Counted from the first letter of the stretch, positions 44,229-53,663 are shown. The stretch is 64,000 nucleotides of DNA from Burkholderiaceae bacterium (GCA_017983955.1 JAGOAJ010000011.1:1-64000), one strand, 5' to 3'. Translations and numbers: made by a program. Notes: generated by a model from the letters alone, not told the origin.

Positions 44229-44867
44229 GTGGTCACCACTTCTACTGGAAGCCCAACACCCCAGCGCTCAAGACTGCCTTTAGTGCTGATAGTGCTTATT
44301 TGTCTAGCGCCTGTGCTATTTGCACTGCTGGCCTACTACGTACCGTCCCTGGGCCTACGCCCTGACAACACCAATAACTACGGAACGTTAGTGGACCCGC
44401 AACGTCCTGTTCCTGCCCCTCAGGCCCTGTCGTTGACCACGCTTGAGGGCCAGCCCTTTGACCTGGCCAGCCTGCACGGCAAATGGATACTGATTAGCGC
44501 TGACCAGGCTGCCTGCCCCGAGTCCTGCGTCAAGAAACTGTTCATACTGCGTAACTCGCATGCCAGCCAAGGCAAGAATGTGGAACGCCTCAGCCGTGTC
44601 TGGTTCATCACCGACGCTGATAGCGTCCCTGACGAACAAATTCTGGAAGCCTACAAAGGCACGAATATGCTACGCGTCGACCCTGCGCAATTGGTCGCTT
44701 GGCTGGCGCCCCAGGCTAGTCCAGACCAAATCGACGCCGCCCTAAAGGCGCCCATGTGGATAGTTGATCCATTGGGTAACCTGATGATGCAGTTCCCCGC
44801 CGACGCCGACCCCATCTCGGTACGCAACGACATCACCAAACTATTGAAAAACTCACAGATCGGATAG
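44229..44867 (+). CDS. Membrane-anchored thioredoxin-like (Sco-related) protein
   Basis: A 212-residue protein with one N-terminal helix (VLIVLICLAPVLFALLAYYV) and a periplasmic thioredoxin-like domain. The motif CPESC in DQAACPESCVKKLFIL matches the CxxxC copper site of Sco proteins, but the overall sequence is divergent and the distal histidine of Sco is not obvious. Such proteins are regularly found between surf1 and ctaA in betaproteobacteria. A redox or copper-chaperone role in CuA or CuB assembly is likely. The start is GTG with AAGGAAAC upstream. Confidence 0.75.
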   Translation: MVTTSTGSPTPQRSRLPLVLIVLICLAPVLFALLAYYVPSLGLRPDNTNNYGTLVDPQRPVPAPQALSLTTLEGQPFDLASLHGKWILISADQAACPESCVKKLFILRNSHASQGKNVERLSRVWFITDADSVPDEQILEAYKGTNMLRVDPAQLVAWLAPQASPDQIDAALKAPMWIVDPLGNLMMQFPADADPISVRNDITKLLKNSQIG

Positions 44868-44877
44868 ATAGACCACG

Positions 44878-45888
44878 ATGGAACGTATACGTGCACGCTA
44901 CCGAAAACTGGTGTTTGTCACCTGGTTTCTGACCTTGGATCTAATTATGTTCGGCGCCTTTGTGCGCCTGACAGATTCTGGACTGGGCTGCCCAGACTGG
45001 CCAGGCTGTTATGGCAAGCTTAGCCCTGTAGGCGCCAGTCAGCATATAAGGCAAGCCCTGGAGGCTATGCCTTATGGCGCCGTCAGCTTTCCCAAAGCCT
45101 GGATAGAAATGATCCACCGCTATGTGGGTTCGCTGCTGGGCTTGATGATCATAGGTATCGTGTATCTAGGCTGGCGCCATCGCAAGCTTATAGGACGTAG
45201 CCCCAAGCTGGCTGTCTTTACCTTGATTGCTGTATGTATCCAAGGGGCTTTTGGCGCCTGGACAGTCACCCACCAACTCATGCCTGTGGTGGTTACCAGC
45301 CATTTGTTGGGTGGCATGCTGTTACTGGCCCTGATGACATGGCTAGCGGCTCGCGAAAAAACGCACCAACCAGTGGCTATTAGTGCCTATAGGTGGCGGC
45401 CTTGGATGGCCATAGGTACGGCCCTGCTGTTCATACAAATTGCCCTGGGTGGCTGGGTCAGCACCAATTATGCAGCACTGGCCTGTATGGACTTCCCGAC
45501 CTGTCATGGTCAGTGGTTTCCAGCTATGGACTTTGAAGGTGGTTATTCCCTGATACGTGGTCTGGGGCTTATGCCTACCGGCGAGATGATTTCACAACAC
45601 GCCCTGACTGCCATACACTGGGTGCACCGTAACTTTGCCTTCGTTGTGTTTGTCTATTTAGGCATACTGGCCTGGAAACTACGCTCCGATCAGGGTCTTC
45701 GTGGCCCAGCCAACTTAATGCTGGTATTGTTGCTGGCTCAATTGCTAACCGGGCTGACCACTATCTTTTTCCAGTGGCCGCTACTAATCGCTGTATTGCA
45801 CAATGGCGGCGCTGCCGGCTTGGTACTGGCCAGCGTTACCCTGCTGGTCCGCCTTTCTGCTGACAATAGGTCTAAAATACCGTCATGA
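44878..45888 (+). CDS. ctaA: Heme A synthase (COX15/CtaA family)
   Basis: A 336-residue, eight-helix membrane enzyme converting heme O to heme A. The first repeat begins [20 protein letters not shown] and [13 protein letters not shown], with a heme-ligand His. The second has [20 protein letters not shown] and [14 protein letters not shown]. The paired cysteines and histidines fit the type with two Cys loops. Its stop overlaps the ctaB ATG by 4 bp. Confidence 0.96.
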   Translation: MERIRARYRKLVFVTWFLTLDLIMFGAFVRLTDSGLGCPDWPGCYGKLSPVGASQHIRQALEAMPYGAVSFPKAWIEMIHRYVGSLLGLMIIGIVYLGWRHRKLIGRSPKLAVFTLIAVCIQGAFGAWTVTHQLMPVVVTSHLLGGMLLLALMTWLAAREKTHQPVAISAYRWRPWMAIGTALLFIQIALGGWVSTNYAALACMDFPTCHGQWFPAMDFEGGYSLIRGLGLMPTGEMISQHALTAIHWVHRNFAFVVFVYLGILAWKLRSDQGLRGPANLMLVLLLAQLLTGLTTIFFQWPLLIAVLHNGGAAGLVLASVTLLVRLSADNRSKIPS

Positions 45889-46778
45889 CTACCCTAAACG
45901 CTGCGGCGCCGCCCCTGCTAAGACAATATTTGGTGCTTACCAAGCCTCGCGTTACGCAACTGGCGGTATTCTGTGCCGTGATAGGCATGTTTCTTGCCAG
46001 CCCTGGCTTACCCAGCCTGGATGTGGTGGTTGCCGCCACGGTAGGTATCTGGTTGCTGGCCGCAGCGGCCTTTGCCGTCAACTGCTTAATCGAACAGCAC
46101 GTTGATGCGCGTATGCTGCGCACTGCCAGACGCGGCACGGCACGCGGCACCATCAGCAACACCCATGTCATTTTATTTTCTGGACTGCTGGGTGGTTTAG
46201 GCACATTGATTCTGTACCATCTGGTCAACCCACTGACCATGTGGCTGACGCTTGCCACATTTGTGGGCTATGCCCTGATCTACACCATAATACTGAAACC
46301 CCTAACGCCACAAAATATCGTTATCGGCGGGCTATCGGGTGCTATGCCGCCCGCACTAGGTTGGGCAGCCGTGGCCAATGCTGTGCCGGCCGAAGCCTGG
46401 GTGCTAGTCCTGATTATTTTTATCTGGACACCGCCGCATTTTTGGGCGCTGGCCTTGTATCGCAATAACGATTATGCCAAGTCCGGCCTACCTATGCTGC
46501 CGGTAACCCATGGCAAGCAATTTACGCGACTGCATATATTGTTGTACAGTTTTGTTTTGTTTGCCGCCAGCCTGCTGCCTTTTATTGTCCGCATGAGCGG
46601 CATCGCCTACCTGATTGCAGCCGTCATCTTAAGCGGCATGTTCATACGCTATTCCTGGCAACTGCATCGGGAATACTCCGACGAACTGTCACGCAAGCTG
46701 TTCCGGTTTTCTATACTGTATCTGGCTTTGCTATTTGCCGCGCTGCTATTGGACCACTGGGCAGGTCTTGTTTTATAA
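45885..46778 (+). CDS. ctaB: Protoheme IX farnesyltransferase (heme O synthase)
   Basis: A 297-residue UbiA-family prenyltransferase with several membrane helices. The aspartate-rich motif region reads [18 protein letters not shown], and the second is in [20 protein letters not shown]. It adds farnesyl to heme B to give heme O, the substrate of CtaA encoded just upstream and coupled by a 4-bp overlap. Confidence 0.96.
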   Translation: MTTLNAAAPPLLRQYLVLTKPRVTQLAVFCAVIGMFLASPGLPSLDVVVAATVGIWLLAAAAFAVNCLIEQHVDARMLRTARRGTARGTISNTHVILFSGLLGGLGTLILYHLVNPLTMWLTLATFVGYALIYTIILKPLTPQNIVIGGLSGAMPPALGWAAVANAVPAEAWVLVLIIFIWTPPHFWALALYRNNDYAKSGLPMLPVTHGKQFTRLHILLYSFVLFAASLLPFIVRMSGIAYLIAAVILSGMFIRYSWQLHREYSDELSRKLFRFSILYLALLFAALLLDHWAGLVL

Positions 46779-46793
46779 AGCTTGAAGCCAACC

Positions 46794-47411
46794 ATGTCTG
46801 ATTCTTTTTCCACACGCCGCAGCCTGATCGCTGCTGGTGTCGCAATGCTTACCTTGCCCATCCTGTCTGCCTGCTCGCCCGGTGGCTCATCAGGCACTCT
46901 GGATAAACTGAACGGTTCCGATATTTCCGGCACTGGTCTGGGCAAAGAAATGGTTATGCAAGACAGCAGTGGCGCCAGCCGCACACTGGCTAGCTATAAA
47001 GACAAAGTTATTGTTGTGTTTTTTGGCTTTACCCACTGCCCTGACGTATGCCCCACCGCACTGGCGGAACTGGCTCAAACCCTGGAGCTATTGGGTAAGG
47101 ACGCCGACCAAGTGCAGGTGCTGATGATCAGCGTAGATCCGGCACGCGACACCCCGGAAATACTAGGCAGCTATACCACTGCCTTCCACCCCAGCTTCGT
47201 TGGCCTAAGCGGCACAGACGCCCAGTTGCAGACCACGGCTAAATCCTTCAAGGCCTTCTACGCTAAAGCCGCTGGCCCCAGTCCTGATCAATACGCCATG
47301 GATCACTCGTCGTCGTTTTATATCTTCGACAAAAAAGGCGATGTCCGTATTCTGTTGGGTGGCAATGCACCCGCCGACGAAATCGCCCAAGATCTACGCC
47401 AGCTGCTTTAA
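46794..47411 (+). CDS. SCO1/SenC family copper chaperone lipoprotein
   Basis: A 205-residue protein starting at MSDSFSTRRSLIAAG (the in-frame TTG 12 nt upstream is less likely). A lipobox LSAC anchors it to the membrane. The thioredoxin-fold domain has the copper motif CPDVCP in FGFTHCPDVCPTALAEL and the distal His in YAMDHSSSFYI. It delivers copper to the CuA site of subunit II. Last gene of the cox locus; it ends in a 4-bp convergent overlap with the antiporter gene. Confidence 0.94.
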   Translation: MSDSFSTRRSLIAAGVAMLTLPILSACSPGGSSGTLDKLNGSDISGTGLGKEMVMQDSSGASRTLASYKDKVIVVFFGFTHCPDVCPTALAELAQTLELLGKDADQVQVLMISVDPARDTPEILGSYTTAFHPSFVGLSGTDAQLQTTAKSFKAFYAKAAGPSPDQYAMDHSSSFYIFDKKGDVRILLGGNAPADEIAQDLRQLL

Positions 47412-49990
47412 TCGGCCACAGAGTTCGGCACAGGCCCCAAAGGCGGCCTGTCGCCGATTTGATGCTGCATCAGTGGCAAGGCCTCGTGCTGCCGCACCCC
47501 AGACTCAAACTCTTGCCATACCTCAAAGGCCCGCAAGCGCTGTTTAACTATGGCTTCGATCTTTGCACGGAAGACAGGGTCGCCATCCAGCACTGCCTGA
47601 AAATCACGTTCCTGCAGCATCAGCAAACGGCTATATCCTAATGACCTGACACTAGGAACAAACTCAGTTTCAGCCAGCAAGGCAATCTCACCAAAAATTT
47701 CGCCCGTACCCAATTCAGCCGTAGTCCCGTCGGGCAAATGAATCTCAACAGCGCCGGACGCCACAAAGTACATGGCACGCCCCCGGGCCAAATGCATGCT
47801 GATGTGTTGACCAGGCACCGTCAAGCGTGGCTTGAGACGTTTTTTAAGAGCAGCCAAGGTCTGGGGACTTAAATCACAAAACATGGGCACGCGCTGTATT
47901 AGGTCAACAGCGGACAAGGCCATATCCAGAGCTGGAGGCTGTTCAATATGGCTCCAGCGTGAATCAATCTGGCGTATCAAATCAGCGTACATTTCACCGC
48001 TGATCAGAAAGTGCGACAGCATGTCACGATAACGCAAGCGTTCCTGGGCACGCGCCATTCGACCCAGATAGGACTCTTGCAACCATAGGGCAAAATTTGG
48101 GTATTGCAAGGTCAGGCCATGCAAGGCGCTTTCCAGCATCAACAGGCGATGGCGGTGAGCCTGGATAATCTGCTCGGTAGCCTCCTGGCCCAGCAAAGGT
48201 TGGACCTCCTCCTCAATAAAACGCACTATGTGCTCGACAACAGATCGCTTACTAAGTAACGCGGTAAAGCGCTTGGCCAGTTCTGTAGCCAGCCACCCCT
48301 GAAAACCCAGCAGGTAATGGGCACGCAATGCCCATCGGAACGTCGTTGAATATTTAAGATCGGCGGCAATCGCAGCCTCGAAACCTTTGATCCCACCGGC
48401 ACGCACGGCGTCGCTCAAGCGCTCGGCGCGGGCCAGCAGGGATTCGGCCATGCGCCAATCCACCAACTGGGCCTTAAGCGTCTCGTAAAACAACTCTTCT
48501 TCACGCGCAGCCGCCATGGACAACCCGACGGATACCTTTTGTTCTACGGTTAATTGGTGGACCTCACCCCCATCCACGCTGGCCTGAGCACCGTCAAACA
48601 CGGCGTGTACGCGCTCCCTGGCTTCAGCACCTATGTGCTCGCTCTGGGCAAGTTCATCCGTACGAGTGCGCAAATCCTCAAGTGCCACGACTAAGGCCTG
48701 ATTACGCAAAGTACGGTCCGTAGCCGATAACTGATTCAAGCCCAGACGGCGTATCAGCGGGCGTAGGCTGATGCCATTTATAAACAGCGTCAGCAATACA
48801 AAGCCGGTGGTGGCCACCGCAATGAATTGCCTCGCCTCGTGGGGCACGCCAGGCTGTTCGGTAACCGCCAACGCCAGCGCCAGCGATACTGCGCCGCGCA
48901 AACCGCCCCATAGCATCACCGCCCTATAGGAACGACTGACCTGCGTGGCAAAGCGGGTCAAGCCCAACAAGGGCAGCACCCCGAACACCATCAGAGCACG
49001 CGCCATCAAGGTGACCACATACAGCAGCAATATCAGCCCCACCTGCGCCCAGGTGATTTCTGCCACCATGCGCGGTATTAACATGGCGGCAAACACAAAA
49101 ATCAGTGAGTTGGCCCAAAAACCAAATTGCATCCAGGACGCGGTCAGCTGCTCGAAGGTGGCAGACGACATGCGGGTGCGACCAGTGGACCCCACAACCA
49201 GGCCGGCGATTACCGTAGCCACTACCCCAGACACACCCAGATAATGCTCTGACACGTAGAAGGCCAAATACGCCAGTGCGACGGTTAACGTTACCTCTGC
49301 CGTTGGCCAGCCACGCATCCAAACAAATATCCAGGTCGCAATACGCCCCATGACCAAGCCCGCCAGGCCACCACCGACAAAGCTATATAAAAAGCTGTAT
49401 AGCAGGGACGCTGTAGATAATTCGGTGCCACCATACAACATGGTCAACAACACGGTATATAGGGAAATAGACGCCGCATCATTAAATAGGGACTCGCCCT
49501 CGACCAGGGTCGTCAAACGCTTGGGTGCGCCTACCTCACGAAACACACCCACTACGGCTGCCGGATCTGTGGTGGCGACGATAGCGCCCAACATCAGACA
49601 AACCACCAGGCTATAGCCCGACACGGCGCTGATCGAAAAGCCCACCGCCACGGTACACACCACCACCGCAACCACCGCCATCATCAGAATGGGGCCAATT
49701 TCGTCCAGCAGACGCCGTACATTCATGGACAGCGACGCTTCAAACAGCAGTATGGGTAAAAAAACAAACAAAAAGGTTTCGGACGACACCTCGAAGTTCT
49801 GCAAGGAATCCAGAAAATCGGACATGACCATGGGCGCCCAGCTATGGACATGAATAATCAGCCCCAGCACCATGCCGACTATGGCCAGCAATACAGAGTA
49901 AGGCAGTCGCAAACGACCAGCAAGCGCAGGCATGAATGACACCAGGGCCAATAGCCCCGCCAAGCCGAACACCAGGTGTTCTATTTGCAT
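47408..49990 (-). CDS. CPA1-type Na+/H+ antiporter with C-terminal cyclic-nucleotide-binding-like domain
   Basis: An 860-residue protein. Roughly residues 1-400 form a twelve-helix CPA1 exchanger; the ion-site motif is LFNDAASISLY, and ATTDPAAVVGVFREVGAPKR is also typical. A cytoplasmic helical region of about 300 residues follows, then a cNMP-binding-like domain near residues 700-800 (ELGTGEIFGEIALLAETEFV and SLGYSRLLML). The layout resembles plant SOS1 and related bacterial exchangers. The phosphate-binding-cassette arginine expected after FGEIALL is not obvious, so nucleotide binding is uncertain. Roles in sodium or pH homeostasis are inferred. Confidence 0.9.
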   Translation of the reverse strand: MQIEHLVFGLAGLLALVSFMPALAGRLRLPYSVLLAIVGMVLGLIIHVHSWAPMVMSDFLDSLQNFEVSSETFLFVFLPILLFEASLSMNVRRLLDEIGPILMMAVVAVVVCTVAVGFSISAVSGYSLVVCLMLGAIVATTDPAAVVGVFREVGAPKRLTTLVEGESLFNDAASISLYTVLLTMLYGGTELSTASLLYSFLYSFVGGGLAGLVMGRIATWIFVWMRGWPTAEVTLTVALAYLAFYVSEHYLGVSGVVATVIAGLVVGSTGRTRMSSATFEQLTASWMQFGFWANSLIFVFAAMLIPRMVAEITWAQVGLILLLYVVTLMARALMVFGVLPLLGLTRFATQVSRSYRAVMLWGGLRGAVSLALALAVTEQPGVPHEARQFIAVATTGFVLLTLFINGISLRPLIRRLGLNQLSATDRTLRNQALVVALEDLRTRTDELAQSEHIGAEARERVHAVFDGAQASVDGGEVHQLTVEQKVSVGLSMAAAREEELFYETLKAQLVDWRMAESLLARAERLSDAVRAGGIKGFEAAIAADLKYSTTFRWALRAHYLLGFQGWLATELAKRFTALLSKRSVVEHIVRFIEEEVQPLLGQEATEQIIQAHRHRLLMLESALHGLTLQYPNFALWLQESYLGRMARAQERLRYRDMLSHFLISGEMYADLIRQIDSRWSHIEQPPALDMALSAVDLIQRVPMFCDLSPQTLAALKKRLKPRLTVPGQHISMHLARGRAMYFVASGAVEIHLPDGTTAELGTGEIFGEIALLAETEFVPSVRSLGYSRLLMLQERDFQAVLDGDPVFRAKIEAIVKQRLRAFEVWQEFESGVRQHEALPLMQHQIGDRPPLGPVPNSVAD

Positions 49991-50345
49991 GTTTACTTTC
50001 CCTAGCTGCGTGCCCGCCCAACCATCGTGGCGAGCATCCCCTGGAAGATGAATGCCTGGCTACCGGCTAAACACAGTTCGTACTGAACCAGCCTCTAGGA
50101 TATCGCTTTTTATTCGCCCAGCTCATGACGAACTGTATTTTTCTGAAAAAGACATAAAAAATGGGACACCATGAAGGTGTCCCATAAACATCCGCTTCAA
50201 AAGGGAGGGGAAGAGGAGAAGCCGAAGCGGACGATAAGAGCATTAACCGTGCATTACAGCAGCAGATCAACGTCTATAAGGATTAGGGTCGTGTCGTCGC
50301 AATAAGTTCTGAAAACCGCACAGTAATAAGCAAGAGGATGTAACC
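49991..50345. other. 355-bp region between antiporter and rpoH
   Basis: No gene is supported here. It holds the rpoH terminator at 50156-50185 and the upstream region of the antiporter. A 67-codon minus-strand frame at 50067-50270 spans the terminator hairpin and looks non-coding. Confidence 0.6.
50156..50185 (-). terminator. Intrinsic terminator of rpoH
   Basis: On the minus strand, ATGGGACACC and GGTGTCCCAT (50161-50185) form a perfect 10-bp stem with a 5-nt loop, followed by six T residues. It lies about 160 bp downstream of the rpoH stop codon. Confidence 0.85.
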
Positions 50346-51230
50346 TTAGTTGGCTAGGGCGACACGCAGCTTCTTAAACGCAGCGGCTTCTACCTGACGA
50401 ACGCGTTCAGCGGAAATACCCAATTCTGCAGCGAGTTCATGCAAAGTCGCACCACCCTCGTCTTGCAGCCAGCGCGCCTGAACGATACGCCGTGAGCGTG
50501 GGTCCAGATCTTCGATGGCGTTGCTAAGACCTGAGCCATGCAAAACATCTGTAGCACGGCGATCCAACACCTGCATTGGGTCCTGCTCACCCTCATCAGA
50601 CAGCCACGCAATAGGCGCCCAAGAGTTTTCCTCGTCGTCGCCAGCGCCTTCCAGCGCCATTTCGCGGCCCGACATGCGGATTTCCATTTCACTGACGTCC
50701 TGAGGACGTACATTCAATTCCGTGGCGATATCATCAACCTGTTCGGGGTTGAGCGTAGTGCCATCGGGACGCATGCGGCGCAAGTTAAAAAACAGTTTGC
50801 GCTGCGCTTTAGTGGTGGCAACCTTCACCAAGCGCCAGTTACGCACGATATATTCGTGAATTTCGGCCTTGATCCAGTGCACGGCAAACGACACCAAACG
50901 TACACCGCGTTCGGGATCGAAACGCTTCACTGCCTTCATCAGGCCAATATTGCCTTCCTGGATAAGATCGGCGTGCGCCAAGCCATAGCCCAGATACTGG
51001 CGGGAAATAGACACCACCAATCGCAAATGCGAAAGTATCAGTTTACGGGCGGCCTCAAGGTCGGATTCATTACGCAAACGCTGACCCAGCTCCTGCTCCT
51101 GTTCGGGGCTTAGCATGGGCAGACGATTGACAGCGCTAATGTAGGCTTCTATCGTGCCTAAAGCACCAGGATTGGAAACTGCCAAGGCCAACTGTTGGTT
51201 GGACAAGGCCAAAGATTGGGTTTGAGTCAT
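50346..51230 (-). CDS. rpoH: RNA polymerase heat-shock sigma factor (sigma-32)
   Basis: A 294-residue sigma factor. Region 2 contains ADLIQEGNIGLMKAVKRFDP and VRLVSFAVHWIKAEIHEYI. The RpoH box is present as QRKLFFNLRR, which separates it from RpoD and RpoS. Region 4.2 has the helix-turn-helix LHELAAELGISAERVRQVEA. It directs RNA polymerase to heat-shock promoters. AAGGA lies upstream of the ATG. A CIRCE operator 46 bp before the start indicates HrcA control at the DNA level, in addition to any mRNA or protein-stability control known from E. coli. Confidence 0.97.
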   Translation of the reverse strand: MTQTQSLALSNQQLALAVSNPGALGTIEAYISAVNRLPMLSPEQEQELGQRLRNESDLEAARKLILSHLRLVVSISRQYLGYGLAHADLIQEGNIGLMKAVKRFDPERGVRLVSFAVHWIKAEIHEYIVRNWRLVKVATTKAQRKLFFNLRRMRPDGTTLNPEQVDDIATELNVRPQDVSEMEIRMSGREMALEGAGDDEENSWAPIAWLSDEGEQDPMQVLDRRATDVLHGSGLSNAIEDLDPRSRRIVQARWLQDEGGATLHELAAELGISAERVRQVEAAAFKKLRVALAN

Positions 51231-51275
51231 CGGCGATGGGATCCTTTTAAAGAAAACAAATGTCGAACTACTATA

Positions 51276-51302
51276 TTAGCACTGTGACATGCAGAGTGCT
51301 AA
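51276..51302. promoter_or_regulatory. CIRCE element (HrcA operator) upstream of rpoH
   Basis: TTAGCACTG (51276-51284) and GAGTGCTAA (51294-51302) are separated by exactly 9 bp. The CIRCE consensus is TTAGCACTC-N9-GAGTGCTAA, so 17 of 18 arm positions match. It lies 46 bp upstream of the rpoH ATG, in or near the promoter, where HrcA binding would repress. The other flank is the divergent DUF module, more than 200 bp away. Confidence 0.92.
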
Positions 51303-51512
51303 TACGCCATATGCATGTAGAAAGCAAATGACGACATAAGTTCCACACCACCGACCGCCTAGGGCTTCGGCATATTTCACTTTGCCGGGTTTCTGCCCAT
51401 CCCCAGCCGCAACAATCTGCACTAGACTAGCCTTTTACGTAACAAAAATTATCAATAGCTGTGATTTTGCAAAAAAGAGGAATGGGCTGGCATATGAGTG
51501 CAAGGAGGTGAA

Positions 51513-51968
51513 TTGAACGATATTCCTGAGCAAGAGGCCAGAGCACTTCTACAGTTAAGATACATATGCGAAGACTACGGTGAATGGGCTCCCGCAAAGG
51601 CATCTCCAGAGTCTCATCGACTCACGTGTGGACTGCTCGATGAGAGCGGTTCATCCGTCAGGATGTATGTAGAGCTTTTGGTGAAGGAGTCGCAGAAAAC
51701 CAACATCCATCACTATAAGTTTTCGGTCTTGCGACATAAGCCCTTTGAGAGCAGAATCTACCAACTAGAGATTCGCACATCTCCAAAGTCGCTAAAAGAC
51801 CTACATCAGCGCCCCCACGAACATATAGGTAATGCCAGGATTATTGGTGGCCCTGCATGGAGTAATTGGAGCTTTTATGATGTCTTGGCTCATTTCAGCA
51901 AACGGACTAATATAGAATTCAACCCCGACCTTGAAAGCCCACTGGACTTTAGGCTAAGGCCATCATGA
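51513..51968 (+). CDS. Uncharacterised protein, first gene of a two-gene accessory module
   Basis: A 151-residue soluble protein starting at TTG (51513), chosen because a perfect AAGGAGGTG lies just upstream; a GTG 15 nt earlier would place that site inside the gene. I recognise no family with certainty. It contains a histidine-rich stretch, KDLHQRPHEHIGNARIIGG, and a C-terminal WSNWSFYDVLAHFSKRTNIE, somewhat like small proteins of toxin-antitoxin pairs (DUF6978/DUF6516 type). It overlaps the next gene by ATGA. Base composition is more AT-rich than the flanking rpoH and nitroreductase genes. Confidence 0.65.
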   Translation: MNDIPEQEARALLQLRYICEDYGEWAPAKASPESHRLTCGLLDESGSSVRMYVELLVKESQKTNIHHYKFSVLRHKPFESRIYQLEIRTSPKSLKDLHQRPHEHIGNARIIGGPAWSNWSFYDVLAHFSKRTNIEFNPDLESPLDFRLRPS

Positions 51969-52714
51969 TCTGCACAGACATTTCCACTCTTCTCGGTTTC
52001 GCTTGCCATCCGCTGAGCAATGACGGTAGCGTAGCAATGATTCAAACTTCTTTCACCTTCCAAGATGGTGATCGGTTGCCTGTGTTCGTCGAAAAGGTTG
52101 GCAATAATGTTAGATTTTTTGATGACAATGAAGTTGTTTTTCATTTTCTAGGCAGAGGTCTAGGAGACTCGAAAGGTGGGCTTCGGACAAAATTCATTCA
52201 AAACGCCATTGCTCCTTACGGTCTATCCTTGACTGACGCAAATGTCATAGAGATTTGGGCAAACCAAAATCATTCCCAAGAGGCTTTCGCCAGATATATT
52301 AGTGGCCTTCTGGCCATCGCCCAGTGGGAGCATGAAAATCAAGGTGTAAGCACGGACTCCAGCTATCTTGTGGAAGAGGTCGCACTGTGCCTCGCCTCCT
52401 GGAAAAAAAACCACAAAATCACGCCATCTCCTTCGTTCGTTGGTATGTCAAAAACTAAATATTTACTCGATTTCGAAGTAGACGGAGAGGCTGTAATCGC
52501 AATCAAGCCACATCCTTACTCTGTGGGAAATGCATTAAAAAAGATGGTCGATATTGCCGGGCACGATCATGACGTAGTATTTAGAGTAATTATTGATGAT
52601 AGGGCTGATTATGACGCCGCAAAAACACAAGGGGTAATTTTGTCTAGCATGGCAACCATCATGCCCATGAGCAAGCTGATCGAAGTTTCGCACGTATCCG
52701 AAGCGGTAAATTAG
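51965..52714 (+). CDS. DUF1828-like domain protein, second gene of accessory module
   Basis: A 249-residue soluble protein. The N-terminal half fits the DUF1828 pattern: MIQTSFTFQDGDRLPVFVEK then RFFDDNEVVFHFLGRGLGD, and a helical LRTKFIQNAIAPYGLSLTD. The C-terminal half (from about residue 150, SKTKYLLDFEVDGEAVIAIK) may be the DUF1829-type domain that usually follows. Function is unknown. It is translationally coupled to the preceding gene by ATGA and closed by its own terminator, so the two form a self-contained cassette, possibly toxin-antitoxin or phage-defence related (inference). Confidence 0.7.
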   Translation: MICTDISTLLGFACHPLSNDGSVAMIQTSFTFQDGDRLPVFVEKVGNNVRFFDDNEVVFHFLGRGLGDSKGGLRTKFIQNAIAPYGLSLTDANVIEIWANQNHSQEAFARYISGLLAIAQWEHENQGVSTDSSYLVEEVALCLASWKKNHKITPSPSFVGMSKTKYLLDFEVDGEAVIAIKPHPYSVGNALKKMVDIAGHDHDVVFRVIIDDRADYDAAKTQGVILSSMATIMPMSKLIEVSHVSEAVN

Positions 52715-52735
52715 TAGCGACTCAATGCTTAGCTC

Positions 52736-52757
52736 AGCCCTCGCCGAGGGCTTTTTT
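52736..52757 (+). terminator. Intrinsic terminator closing the DUF1828 module
   Basis: AGCCCTC-GCC-GAGGGCT (52736-52752) followed by a run of T residues to 52757 is a textbook Rho-independent terminator. It lies 22 bp after the DUF1828-like gene and separates the module from the nitroreductase. Confidence 0.9.
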
Positions 52758-52815
52758 GTGCCCAAACAGGGCATGGCCTTCGCCCCTGAACTTACCGAAC
52801 TTTTCAAAACACACT

Positions 52816-53517
52816 ATGCGCAACCAGCAAACCAGCCGCCATCAGGTCAGCAACGTCATGCAGGCCCGTCGATCCATACGAGCTTACTTGCCCACCCCTG
52901 TCGCTGCGGACATCATCGAACAGATATTGCAAGATGCGGCGCGAGCTCCATCCGGCAGCAATATCCAACCCTGGAAGGTGCATGTACTGCAAGGCGCTAC
53001 GCTGGAAAAACTAACGGGACTGACCTGCCAGGCGTTTGACGAAGCCAACGCCAACGCCCAGCAGCATAAGCCCGAGTACGACTACTACCCGCCCTCCCTG
53101 TTCGAGCCCTACCTGGCCAGACGGCGTAAGGTAGGCTGGGATCTGTATAGCCTGCTAGAGATCACCAAAGGCGACAAACGAAAAATGCAGGCTCAGCATC
53201 GCAAGAACTTTGCCTTCTTTGGCGCGCCTGTGGGTTTGCTGTTCACCATCAACCGGGCGCTTAGTCAGGGCAGTTGGCTGGACTATGGGATGTTTTTGCA
53301 AAATGTGATGCTGGCTGCACAAGCTCAGGGCTTATCAACTTGCCCGCAAGCCGCTTGGATAGACTACCACCGCATCATTGCCGACGTGCTGGACTTGCCG
53401 CCCGAAGAGCAACTGGTCTGCGGCATTGCCCTGGGTTATGGCGACCCCAATGCCGTAGAAAACTCCCTGGTCAGCGAACGGGCTGATTTACAGGAATTCG
53501 TGACCTGGCACGTGTAG
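52816..53517 (+). CDS. Nitroreductase family protein
   Basis: A 233-residue FMN-dependent oxidoreductase. The N-terminal VMQARRSIRAYLPTPV and DAARAPSGSNIQPWKVHV form the FMN phosphate site. The C-terminal LVCGIALGYGDPNAVEN is also typical. The start at MRNQQTSRHQ is uncertain, as no strong ribosome-binding site is seen; MQARRSIR at 52858 is an alternative. Members reduce nitroaromatics, quinones or enones with NAD(P)H. It stands alone downstream of the DUF module terminator. Confidence 0.88.
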   Translation: MRNQQTSRHQVSNVMQARRSIRAYLPTPVAADIIEQILQDAARAPSGSNIQPWKVHVLQGATLEKLTGLTCQAFDEANANAQQHKPEYDYYPPSLFEPYLARRRKVGWDLYSLLEITKGDKRKMQAQHRKNFAFFGAPVGLLFTINRALSQGSWLDYGMFLQNVMLAAQAQGLSTCPQAAWIDYHRIIADVLDLPPEEQLVCGIALGYGDPNAVENSLVSERADLQEFVTWHV

Positions 53518-53663
53518 CCCTGCCGCATTCAACAATTGAACAAACTTCTAACAATAATAAATAAGACATTCTGATTTTTACCGCTTTTTCTGTAAAAGCA
53601 GACCAGGCAATAACCTCTCCACAAACTCGTCGGACGTGCCCGGCGGAAAATTTAAGGAATCAA

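Noticed and set aside
50067-50270. 67-codon minus-strand frame between the antiporter and rpoH
   Set aside because: It runs through the rpoH terminator hairpin, has no ribosome-binding site and no recognisable similarity.
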